This document shows positions 37,701-49,700 of a DNA stretch of 57,500 nucleotides, one piece after another. The notes under the pieces were generated by a model. The model ran no database searches and was not told the DNA's origin. It saw only the letters and a program-made list of their open reading frames with translations. Origin of the DNA: Mesostigma viride. Its lineage: Eukaryota; Streptophyta; Mesostigmatophyceae; Mesostigmatales; Mesostigmataceae. The DNA is taken from assembly GCA_009746045.1 (NCBI GenBank), contig RPFO01000164.1, forward strand, positions 2,909,374 to 2,966,873. Direction: 5' to 3'. Within the stretch, counting starts at the first letter, position 1; the number at the start of each line of letters is the position of its first letter. Made by a program: the position numbers and the translations under genes.

Positions 37701-40700
37701 ATTTTGTGCTTCATGATGGTACTCAAGGGTATGCACTGGTATTTTTATTGCCTGTCGTGGTGAGATGTTTGTTGTACTTTGTCAGTATAGGCGATGCTGT
37801 TCAACCTTAGTGAAGGCCCCCGAATTTCCGATTATGGATAGAGGGAGCTAGCTTTTTCCAAATGTATGGAATGGCATGCCCTAAGTGTTGGCTCTATCAT
37901 GTACGAGCCATAGCTTAGGTTTTTGTGGCCGTCAGCCTGCGCATCAGCCTATGGTTAGGTCGCACCTCGCCTTCAGCATTCACTTTGTGTCAGCCTACTT
38001 CTTATTGTATGGCACCCACGCGGGGGCTGCACCCGATGAGAGATCCTCAGTGGCCTGCCCTCCCGCGTCAGTGAGAGGAGCTTTGGTGTTCTCCCGCCTC
38101 AATGTGTAATCGGGGTCAACGGTTCCTTTATTGGTACCCGCGTTAGGCAGTCACGCGCTAGTTAATCTTTATCTTCATTAGTAGTGTAAATTAATTTTTT
38201 AATCATAGCTGCATTGGCCCTTGGCATGGGCCCTATGCTCTCGCACCAACTTGTCCATGTGGCTCTGAATAGTACATCATTTTTAACCCTAGTAAGTTTT
38301 GCCTGTCTGTGTCGGGGCAAGCTTGGCCTCCCAGTGTCGCCTGCCTTCTTCCAACAGGCCGTAACCGTGGTAATCCAGTCACTGTCTCGCAACGCAAAGG
38401 CTACTGCGTTTGTAAGTTTCTGTCATTACATGTGCCTTGAAGGGGCCAGGTATCCCTTGAGAATCGCCAGCCAGGAGCTGTTCCCGTACAAACAGACCTA
38501 GGACGTGAATTGCAAACGCCTCATGCTGTTTCTCCCAAAAAAAGACACTGCCTTGCATTCATACATAGGCACTGTTGTAAACCTCGCACTCATGCCCTCT
38601 TGACCCTTGTTCCGGCACTTTGCTTGCACACCTGGTCGGCTGCCCCTCCCATCAGCTGTGGCAGCTGATGGGGCGGCGGAAGGTGGACACCAGCAGCACG
38701 GCACCCACAGGGTGCCCAAGCTCCCATGAGCTGGCCAACTTGCTCATCCGGCGACTGCCGTTTGCGCTTACGGGCGCGCAGCTTCGTGTGCTGCAGGAGA
38801 TACGCAGCGACTTGGACAAGAATGTGCCCATGCGGCGGCTGCTGCAGGTGGGCAGGAGCAGTCGGGCAGGTGAAGTGGTCTTGAGGGGGGGGGGAGCTTG
38901 GATGGGTCAGCGTGGTGCACCTGCCTTTTCTTGCCCTGTCATGAATGGCTATGCATTAGAGCAGAGCAGGTGAGGTGTAATGGAAACAAGTTTAATGCGA
39001 CGTAATATGTATTGAGATGTATATGAGAGAGTTTACGCTCTTGATGAGCCCGGAGTACGATGGGATTTCTGTCCAAGATCAGGTGATGGTTAAGCCTGGG
39101 GTTCCTATTCCCTTATATGAAGGATGAGCCAACCCAACTTGCTGTACTACCGCGCTCCAGTATGCAAAGGTTGGCAAGTGGTTGGCATGCCTTTGTGGCC
39201 GTTCTGGTTTCTTTGCACTGACCCTAGTGCTGGCAGCCTGCATTGAAGGAATTGACCGGTCCAGCACAATGGTATGACATCCTAGCACTAAATAGATGCA
39301 GCATTACCCAGACACCTACTAGCATCTCTCATATGAGACAATTATCCACCTGGATATATCCTGAATGGCCTGTAGCCCATGCACAGGACCTTGCCCAGAC
39401 TGCAGTGCCCTGCTTTGTGCCGGTTGGTCTCCACTATGTTGGGGTGTTCATCAACTGCCTAATTGCTATGTATCCAGCCAGCAGCCGCGCGTGGATCCCA
39501 GGTCTAGGAAACCCCATCACTCCTCAGAAAGTAGGAGCTGGGGCTGCCAGGCACGCATGCATCCTTATTGACTTGCAGAACCTCCTGCCTATCATTTCAT
39601 CCCCCTGCTCGCACCTGCTAGCACCTGCCACCTGCCACTCCGCTCTCGTATCGCAAGGAAGGGTTTCTGTTTTACCTTTTGCAAAGTTATATATATCGTG
39701 GCATCGTCTTGGCTCCTGAGCATGCCACATGCATTTGTGCATGTGCTGGCATCCGTTCCTCAGGGTGACGTCGGTTCGGGCAAGACCGTGGTGGCGCTGT
39801 TGGCGTTGCTGCACGTGGTGGAGAAGGGCCTGCAGGTACCGCCAGGGTGTGGGCCAGGGAGGGAGGGTCGTGATAGATTTGTTTTGGGTGCATGAGTGCC
39901 TGCAGAGATGGGATTGAGTGGGCATGTGTACGTGATGAAGGGCTGGATGCGAACATGAACATTGGTAGTACGGTTAAACATGGAGTAAGCACCATTTATG
40001 ACTCCTCCGTTGTGCTATTCCTGTGTGGGGTTGGTGGGGGGGAGAAGAGGTTTGAGGGGGCCAGCTGGGGGGAGGCGACAGGGCGAAAGGGATGGTCGAA
40101 AAGGGTTGTGGCAGAAACCCTGGATTTTACCCAGCTGGTGGATGGGAAGGATGGCAGGGTTACTATTTTCTTAACATTGCTCTTGCGGCCTTCTGGCCAG
40201 CACCCAGTTGCTCGACCAAGTTAGTGCACCGTTGTGCTACCACTTGTCGGTAACATCATTACTGGTAGACGTAACCACCGTTGTGCTACCACTTGTCGGT
40301 AACATTATTACTGGTAGACGTAACCACCGTTGTGCTACCACCTGTCGGTAACATCATTACTGGTAGATGTAACCACCGTTGTGCTACCACTTGTCGGTAA
40401 CATTTTTACTGGTAGACGTAACCACCGTTGTGCTACCACTTGTCGGTAACATTATACTGGTAGACGTAACCACCGTTGTGCCACCACTTGTTGGTAACAT
40501 TATTACTGGTAGACGTAACCACCATTGTGCTACCACCTGTCGGTAACATTATTAGTGGTAGACGTAACCACACAGATGTCAAGCTGGCTGCCCGACAACG
40601 TGCTTATGTCCTTCATTGACGTCGCCCTCAGCTTCATCCAGCTAATCTCCATTACCTGCTGTGTCACAATGTACTTTGATGATGTATGCTGCTGCCACCA

Positions 40701-43700
40701 AACCCACCCCCAGGGTGCAATAATGGCCCCCACTGCGATCCTCGCGGAGCAACATGTGGCGTGCATGAGGGAGCTGCTGGAGAGGCTGCCCCCTGGGTGC
40801 CTGGACCCACAGGGGGGGCTGGCCCGCGATGGGGGGGGCGTCTCGGTGCGCATCGAGCTGCTCACTGGGTCAACCCGTAAAAAGGTCCGGCAGGAGATTG
40901 TGGAGGTGGGTGCCGGGGTGGGGCTGGCACAGGCATTGGGCCTGCAAGCTGTGTCTGACTGGGAGAGCACACCTTGCCCAAGTTGGGCATTTGCTGTGTA
41001 GTGCGGTCTTGGAACGTGTGTAGTCTGATGAACCTCTGGGACATTCGACTGCAGTCGGGCAGGGATCCTTTGAAAACTGCCCTGAAAGTATAAGTTATTA
41101 TCTTTCCATGGATGGAGGATTTACCATGGTGAGGGTACCGTTCGCTTTCAGATTAGGTGCTCTCAATGAATGCCGGGGGGGAGAGTGTTATTCAAGTGAA
41201 CATTGTCTGTAAGTCCCGAAAGATTCTTGTGGGAGAAGACCCTCAATGTGGAAACGCTTTCAGAGTGCATGTCACGAAGGCAATGCTACTCAAGTGTAGT
41301 CAATTTCTGGCGCATGTCACCCCCTATTCTATCTCCTACAGTGGCACACATCAGAAGAAGGGGAGTATAACAAGTTACTTGTTTTTCTTTATCCAAGTAC
41401 AGACCAAGTGCACAAAATTGTGTTGTAGACCAATTACCTGGACGCCACATGATTGTTTGGACTATCGCATATCTGTAATTCTTATCTGAAGCTTTTGGCA
41501 TGCATGCATGCGAAAGCCCTTTCGCGATGTAAACCCTCGCTTTTTGGCTACTACCATCATTTTCCCCCCCTCCCCGGCCTGCCAGGGCCTCGCGGATGGC
41601 AGCATCCACATTGTGGTGGGCACCACCGCACTGCAGGAGCCTGGAGTGAAATTCGCACGCTTAGGACTGGCCGTGATCGATGAGCAGCAAAAATTCGGCG
41701 TGCACCAGCGGTTAAACTTTCTGCAGAAAGCCGCCGCTGGCAAGTCAAGAGAGGCAGCCCAGCCACCATTAAGCACAGCGGATGGCAGCACGCTGAAAGC
41801 CAATGCCGTGGTCCCCCCTGATGGGCAGAGCCCCACGCAACCACCGGCGCCAATCAGCTTGTTGGCGCACGAGCTGGCCATGTCGGCCACCCCCATCCCG
41901 CGTACAGCAGCGCTGACGCTCTTTGGGCAAATGGACTACAGCATTGTACGTATGACAGCAGTAGTTGGCCTACCCCTGGTATGATAAGCCAGCGGCACTG
42001 TTTCGTGTGCAAGTGTGCTTTAGTTCGTGTGCTTTAGTGTAGCAACCCTCCAAGCATAACATAACTGTCCAAGTAAATTGATTACTGCGTATGGTGTTTC
42101 GTTGCCCTGTGTTAACCAAGCAAACTTGGCCGACGCTTGCACCCTCTGGAGGGACTTGGGGGGGGGAAAAAAAAAGGTAATAGATCATTCGTACGATGTG
42201 GTTCCGTCTTTCATGTCACGACTTGGATAGCATGCATGGCCTTTGTTGTGTGATGTCATGCGGATCAAGATGCTCCTTTGCTTGTTAATTTGTCCAGAAA
42301 ATATAGAATGGTTTCATCTTAGGAACTGTTGTTTTTCCTAAGCTGTTTCCAAACTTTTTTTCTCTTCCCCGCTTCTTTTCCTTTGCTGAAGGTCGCTTCG
42401 TAATAAATGCCTAGCTGTTCCCCGGGTTTCTTTCCGCCGCCACCTGTGCAGATTGACGAGCTGCCACCTGGCAGGATCCCTGTGGAAACCAGGGTGATTC
42501 AGGACTCTGAAGAGTCGAGAGCGAGCATGTACCAGGTGTGGGCACGTGGGCTCATTTCCGTGTGCAAGGCGCAATGACGTGTGCAGAGCTGTGCGTGTCT
42601 GCAAGGCGCTGTTCCATATACTTCCTGCTTTGTGGACTAGCTAGGCGCGACCAGCTTTGAATGCCAGCTCGCCAGGTTATGGTGTCTCCCACTGCTTGCT
42701 GCCCATGCCGTCATCGCCTATTGGATGAAGGGCGGTGGTGGGGAGGAGAATCCAGCTGTCACTTTTTGCTTGGCATTTGCGGTTGTGCCTTTTTGTGTTT
42801 CGAATATGCTGTCGTATGGCACGCATTTTCATACACTAGGCAGACGGAATTTCTTGCCATCGTTCGTAGTAGTACGATGGTGGGTGACTTCTGTGACGGA
42901 TTGTAACCATGCAGACACCATGGGCGTGCATGAGCGATGAGATCACTTCTGGTCTCTACCACTGTCACTATCATTTTTGCATTTGCCCTTGTTCTTGTTC
43001 GGACTTGCATCTGTAGTCTGCTTTGCCTGTAATTTGCATGGCACTGGGAGTGGTATCGGTGGCCTGGTTGTGGCCAATGAGCTTTTCTTTTTTTATACCT
43101 TGCAGCAAACCTTAAGGTAGCAGGCCGTGAGGTAGTCCAGCTAAATCCCCCCCGCCTATACCTCCTTGAGAAGCCCTGGTTGTTTCCAGCCATTGCTCTG
43201 GCCCGGTATGTTGTTGGATACCATCAGTTTTCCCTGTTACCAGGATGCGTTCTGTTATGAAAAAGCTCTCTTGCATCTACATAAAGGTTTGCACAATTAA
43301 GGTCGCAGGAAACTGGCGTCAAGGGATATTGTTGACTTAGTGCGCTGGCAGCTGCGGTTTTACCACGCGTTGCTTGCGCAGGACGTGCGCAAAGAGCTGG
43401 AAAAGGGGGGCCGGGCATTCATTGTATTCCCTCGTGTGAAAGAATCCAATCACCTCAAGGTGGGTGGCCCGCTGGCAAGGGTACATGGGAGATGAATGTG
43501 ACGAGTTGGGCGCTGCAGCGGTGCCCAGCATGCTAGTCGCCGGGTCAATGTGTTGCAGTGCCTGGATAAGGGTTGCAGGGTGTTCAAAGTGCTTGTGTGC
43601 ACCAGCTGTGTAATAAGTAAGCTGCACACTACAAGTCCTATGACAGTAGGGACATGGACGGCTTTCTGGATTCCAAGAACGCTAAACCACTTTAGGATAA

Positions 43701-46700
43701 CTAGTGTGCCAAATCGCCTCAAATGCAGCATTGCGGAAGTTGGCTTTGGTTTGCGGGCCGCGCCGAGGCAATGCCCAGATTACTGATGTGCCCAGTGATC
43801 ATGATGTTGTAGCTAATTAACAGTTTTTTTCTATTATTACGCTACTTCATGCACACCCATGTGTTTGTTTGGTAGTCGCATCATCGTTTACTAATTGACT
43901 CACATCTTAGTACTGTTTTGTTGCTGCACTTATAGCCTATGGCGCAGGTAGCTGATTGGTTGTATTGCAAGCGGGTAATATCGCAAGTGGTAGCAAATGC
44001 GACCGTCGCGGGTCCCTGCAAGTATCTGGCCGGTTGGCCCATACTTTTTATGTGCCCGCTGAGATGGGATTCTTGCTGGGCATGGCTCCACAGGCATGGG
44101 CACTTTGAAACTGCCTGTATGTCAGACACTGTTTCTGCTTGTGGCTTTTTTACTTCTCCCAGTGGTCACAGCCTCAGTACGCACAAACCTGCAATTCCCT
44201 CGACCATCAGAACCTGTGGGGCACACTTGTGGGGAAATTCACCGCGGCAAAACGCCCAAGTTTCTCCTCTGCTTGAGTTGGGTCTTTCCTGTGTTGCTCC
44301 CACATTTGCTTCTGCCCGTTGGACTAAGGTGCACAGTTTCCATGTACCTTGTCCTGACACGTCGGTACCATTGCCCACGTGTTTAGCAAGCTCGGCTGTT
44401 ACCCTCGGACCTGCCTGCCGCGGCCGGTCTCCCCTTTCCGAAACTTCTGCATCGAGACGAAAAAAAGTTCGAGCTCGAGCACATGTCGGTGGGGATGGTT
44501 ACCGAATGGCTGTCGAAATGGCTGAGGCCAACAAGCATGGTGGAAATGCCATGACAGAGGTAATGGCGTCCCCTGTTTTGCGACCTTCGCGTTTTTTGAT
44601 GCTCTATTCCCCATGCATTGCCGCATAATGGCATCACCGCGCAGAATGGCAGCACCGTGCGTGCGGCGGAGCCAGAACACGAGAGCCTGCGGACGCAAGA
44701 TCTAGAGGGCTTTGCGTGCGGCCTGGTTCACGGCAAAATGTCGCAACCGGAAAAGGCAGCAGCGATGGAGGACTTCAGGACTGGCCGCACGCAAGTGCTG
44801 GTGGCGACCACAGTGATCCAGGTGAGGTGGCCCAGGGCGCTGTCGTGGGCATGCGGGTGAAGTGGCGCTGTCGTGGGGGCGCTGCCCGGGGTTTCTGGGG
44901 ACAGGCTCTCGTACCTTTGCCAGGCTCTCCTGCCTTGGCCTGGTGATGACAGGACAGGGTGGGCCAGGGTTGCACGGATTATCTGTGTGGCCTAGTGAAC
45001 CCATTCCCGTGCTTGGTGCCTGGACCCAAACTGTCATAAGGTGACCGGATTTGCGTACTGAGTGTCAACAAGGCAATCAGCGCAGGCCAGGAGTACGTTT
45101 TCCCTCGAATGCCATCCGAACTGTGTGCCAGAGTGTGACCCAAACATCTACGGCATACCAAGTACCTCACATATCGTCGTATATTCAATACAATACGTAG
45201 TTGAAACGTGTGGCAATGCTATGTACTATTTACAATGGTATCGAGCTTATATATGCCACCCACTGTGTACTAGTATCAATGGTATCGAGCTTATATATGC
45301 CACCCACTATGTACTAGTATCAATGGTATCGAGCTTATATATGCCAATCACTATGTACCAGTCTAGTATCAATGGTATCGAGCTTATATATGCTACCCAC
45401 GTCCCACTATGTACTAGTATCAATGGTATCGAGCTTATATGTGCCACCCACTATGTACTAGTATCGATGGTATCGATCTTATATATGCCACCCACTATGT
45501 ACTAGTATCAATGATATCGAGCTTATATGTGCGACCCTCTATGTACTAGTATCAATGGTTTTGAGCTTATATGTGCCACCCACTATGTACTAGTATCAAT
45601 GGTTTTGAGCTTATATATGCCACCCAGAGGCGCGGCGCGGCGGATGGAGACCCAAGAGGAACATCCCAAAATCTGTTGCTTGTCACACTTCCACCATCCA
45701 CCTTTCGCCTTCCTTTGTAGCCCTAATTCCACCAGCAAGCTGGCTACATTGGTACTGGATGGCAAACACCCGGCAGGCGCTCATGCGCAATCATGTTCAG
45801 GAAATGTTGCCATACTGGACCGCATACCTAGCATGTTCGCAACTTTCAGGGCAGTGCCCCAACCCAACCACCGAATCTGCTTGTTGTCATGTGGAGGCCA
45901 CTGGCACTTCAACATGTTTGCGTACCGGGCTCGCATTGAAACGGGTATTGGCTTGTCACTTGGTCAACCCTAGGGCCAGCCCACGTCCCCAGTGCTTGCG
46001 CACCAGCTGATACGACGGAGGTGCATGGGGTATGAATCAACCTAGCGCCATGTCACAAGCTGCTGGGTGCTGGCCATGAAAATTCAGCCCGTGCATTCAT
46101 GTGCTCTGCTTAGAGTCTACACTGCACACACATGCTCAGCTATTTACGGAGGCCCAGTTATTCCCATAGAAGAGGTTCTCTGTAGGTCCTGGATGGAAGT
46201 GCCTAGATCTGCCTCATCACCAGGATTGCCGCAGTGGAATCCTGGCATTCCAGTATCCTCGGGGTGCACCTATGTAGAATCCTACGTGTTAACTGACAGT
46301 CCACCTGCCAGGTTGTAGGCTTGGAATCACACATGGTGGAATAATTGAATTTAGTGATAAGTACAAGTCATCAGGTCATGCAGTGTGGTGGCGACCAGCA
46401 AAGCAGATAAACATTCTAGACACCAAACGTTTGCCTGGTTCAGCGCGCAGGATTGGGTAGTAATGACCATACATCTGCCACGCCGTAGCACTCCAGAGAG
46501 TAGAGCATGTTGGTAGGATGAGTTTTACAGCATATAAATTACTTATGGCATTTGTCTGCATGACGAAATTAGCTAGCCGTGCTTGCGTGGGCCGCCACGG
46601 TGCCACTCTTGCTGCCTTTGTCCGCCTGCCGTCGATCCTTCACCCAGGTGGGCGTAGACGTGCCGGATGCCTCAGTCATTGTGGTGGAGCATGCGGAGCG

Positions 46701-49700
46701 TTTTGGGATGGCAGACCTGCACCAGGTTGGTGTGCACCTTGCGGAGTATTTTAAGGGGGGCGGGGTGAGCCTGCTGCAGGCATATGGGCACGAGCGTAGT
46801 CATAACTGCATGGGTTTGAGTGGGGTAATTTGCAGTAGTACTTGCAGAAATGTATGGGGTAGTATGTAGTAGGGGTTTGCAGAAAGGAAATACTGTCAGA
46901 ACATGTTTTGTGGGGGGAGAAAGTTGGTGATGTCATGGAGGGGCAACATGGCCGACAACATGACCCATGCCGTGCATGAGCATCACTGCAGTTGTGCATA
47001 GACCTATGCTGCGGCTCGTGCAAGTACAGGAGGGGTTCACAAGTGCACCAGAATGCACGCATGCACAGACCTGCCAATGATCGCCGTTTTCTTGTATTTT
47101 TCTCTGGCCTGGGGCTTAGATTCAGGGTTACGCCGATGTGGCATAACGGTGCTTCTCCCACCGAAAGCATGCGGTACGTCATCCAACTTGTACAGAAGAT
47201 TACGTGTTCAGAAGAGATGGTCCGTGGCTAGTCCTGGGTGGTTGCAGGATGCAACCTCCTTGTCTTTCCCAGACCTGGAGCACGATTGTAATTCACGTAA
47301 TGGCTTGGGCACTGCGTTGCAGAGACAGTGGTCGGGCGTACTCTCACGATCTCATGATTTCCTAAAACAACAACTGGCAGACCTAACTAACCTGCTTGTG
47401 GGATCACCTTCATGGCACACGGTTCTAATGGCATGCTCAGATGAGGGGCAGGGTGGGCAGGGGGGACCAACCCTCCAAATGCTACCTGCTGTCATCTGCA
47501 AGGAAAGAAGTGCGCCGGCTGAAGGTTCTTGAAACGGTACATGTGCACTGAAACTAGAGTGAACCGAGTCCCAGGGGTTAATGCCATTTTTATCGTACGC
47601 AGCTCGCACCGGCCACGAAACATGCGTGATCTGCCAGCGATGTCAGGATATTGTGCTTCCAAATGCTGTCGTTATCAGATGGGTTTGCCAGGTACTGCAG
47701 TTTGCTCTCTGCATGGTATGTGGTTCGTTTCTGGTTTTTGATCCTGTACCCGGTCCTGACACTTTGTACCCGGTCCTGATACCTTAAACCCTGCCCTGAT
47801 ACTTTAAAGATCACCTAGACATCTCCGTATCCGATCTCATGTGGCATGAACATTGCATATTCGTGCAGTGAGCACTCGTGTAATGCAGCTCCTCGGGTAC
47901 TGCCTTCCCTGTAACGTATACATGGGATGTCATGGAAGAAAGCAGCGGAGTATCAAACTAAACCTGCCGCCCATTCTGCAAAAAGCGCTAAATTTGTTGT
48001 AGCTAGGTCCCCTTCTTAGGGCTTCTGGAATGCTTTGGGTGACTCTAGTGGAATTCTGGTCCATAGGCTATCAAAGCAATAACCAAACTAATTTCACCAA
48101 ACCGCCATGTCGGTATATCAGAATCTGTGGTGTTTATGGTGTACTGCAAGATCACGTTGCATAGGATCGGTAAATCCATATCCCCTCGCTGCGCAGATGT
48201 GTGTATTCTTACTAAGTGATCGTAGCAATCGTCACTTCAGCATGTTGCTGTGTCCACATTGCCTTGGTTAGCTTCGTCTGGCTGTAAGCACCGGGCCTGG
48301 TCGCCTGGATTAATCATTTAACTACCCGCGTGCCTCGGTGGGCAGGTCACGGAGCACGATCACTTGTGTCTAAGCCATGTATACATGTATTAGGATTGGT
48401 GGTGGGCAGTCAAGTATCTTTAGCACCCGAGCGGGCCCCAGATACAATTCGTGTCTGCTAGGTGCCTAGGGACTGGCATATGTGGAGCGAAACGAGATCA
48501 CAGTGATAAGAGCATATTGATCTTATGTTGCAAGGGCATACCTCCAGAGTAGGCTTACAGAGTAGGCTTACAGAATAGGCTGGTCAAAAGTGTATATGCG
48601 CATTGAGGCAATGCGGGAAACCTCAGGCCTGTCCCCAAGTTGAGGGCATCCAGCCAGGCTCGGCCACAACCCTGATGGACTTCAGGGCTTACCCACATCC
48701 ATAGGGTCTCAGGCTGTGCACCTATGTCTGCCTTGCTTTACACGGTTAGGAGTTGCTACTTAGACCAGGGATAAGAATAACACCTTCAGCCATGCAAAAT
48801 TTGGGCAGCATGTTGACATAAGTACCCCATCACCCAACCACCAAGTTGTGTTGTAACTTTCGCCGTGCCTGCTGCCTCCTGCTTGGGTGTACCGCCGATG
48901 CTGATGTTACCTTTGGGCAGGTGCACGACGGCTTTGAGGTCGCGAACCACGATTTGGAGCATCGAGGGCCAGGTGGGCATGGAGAAATAATTTGTGATTA
49001 TTCTCATTATAAGCAATAATCGATCGACTGACAGTGCTGCAAGCTAGGACGTACTGCAGTAAATTATAATGCATGGAAGTGGTAACGGTAATGGGCTCTC
49101 TGTAGACTGTAGGGTGGGAGTGAAAGATCAAGCTTTATTTGGCCTATTTATGTGTAAAGTCTATGTGTGATCATTGATCCACAGTATTGACTATGTATTA
49201 AAATACTTTGGGCACGTCAAAACAATATGTACTGGGCAATTGCTAGTGTTCGCCCAACAGCAACATAGTGCACAGGGTTGTACAGCTGATGCCCTTCTAT
49301 CTGCCTCCTCTATGTGATAGGGTCGGCATATAATGTGAGCACAGGGTCTGTCTACATTGGCGATGCCACCTGACTGGCATCCCGCTGTTTCGCAGCGACA
49401 TGGATTAGGTGAGTTACGAGTTGGTTTTGGAACCAGTGTGTGCCATTTATTTAGGTCCTGTCCTCCAGGGCTTAGTCCAATCCAAACCCCCTTGACCTGC
49501 CCCTTGACCTGCCACACAGGTTTTGCTGGTTAGAGACCAGTTATGTCATGGCCAATCAAGGAAAGTTCTATTCCCACTATTACCAATCCACCAACATTTG
49601 ATTAAAACAATAAGTGGGCAATTACAGAACCCATGAGTGAGCCTGCCACGCTGCACCCATTTCATGATTGATTGTAGTTCTCGTTACCCAACCCCCCTTT

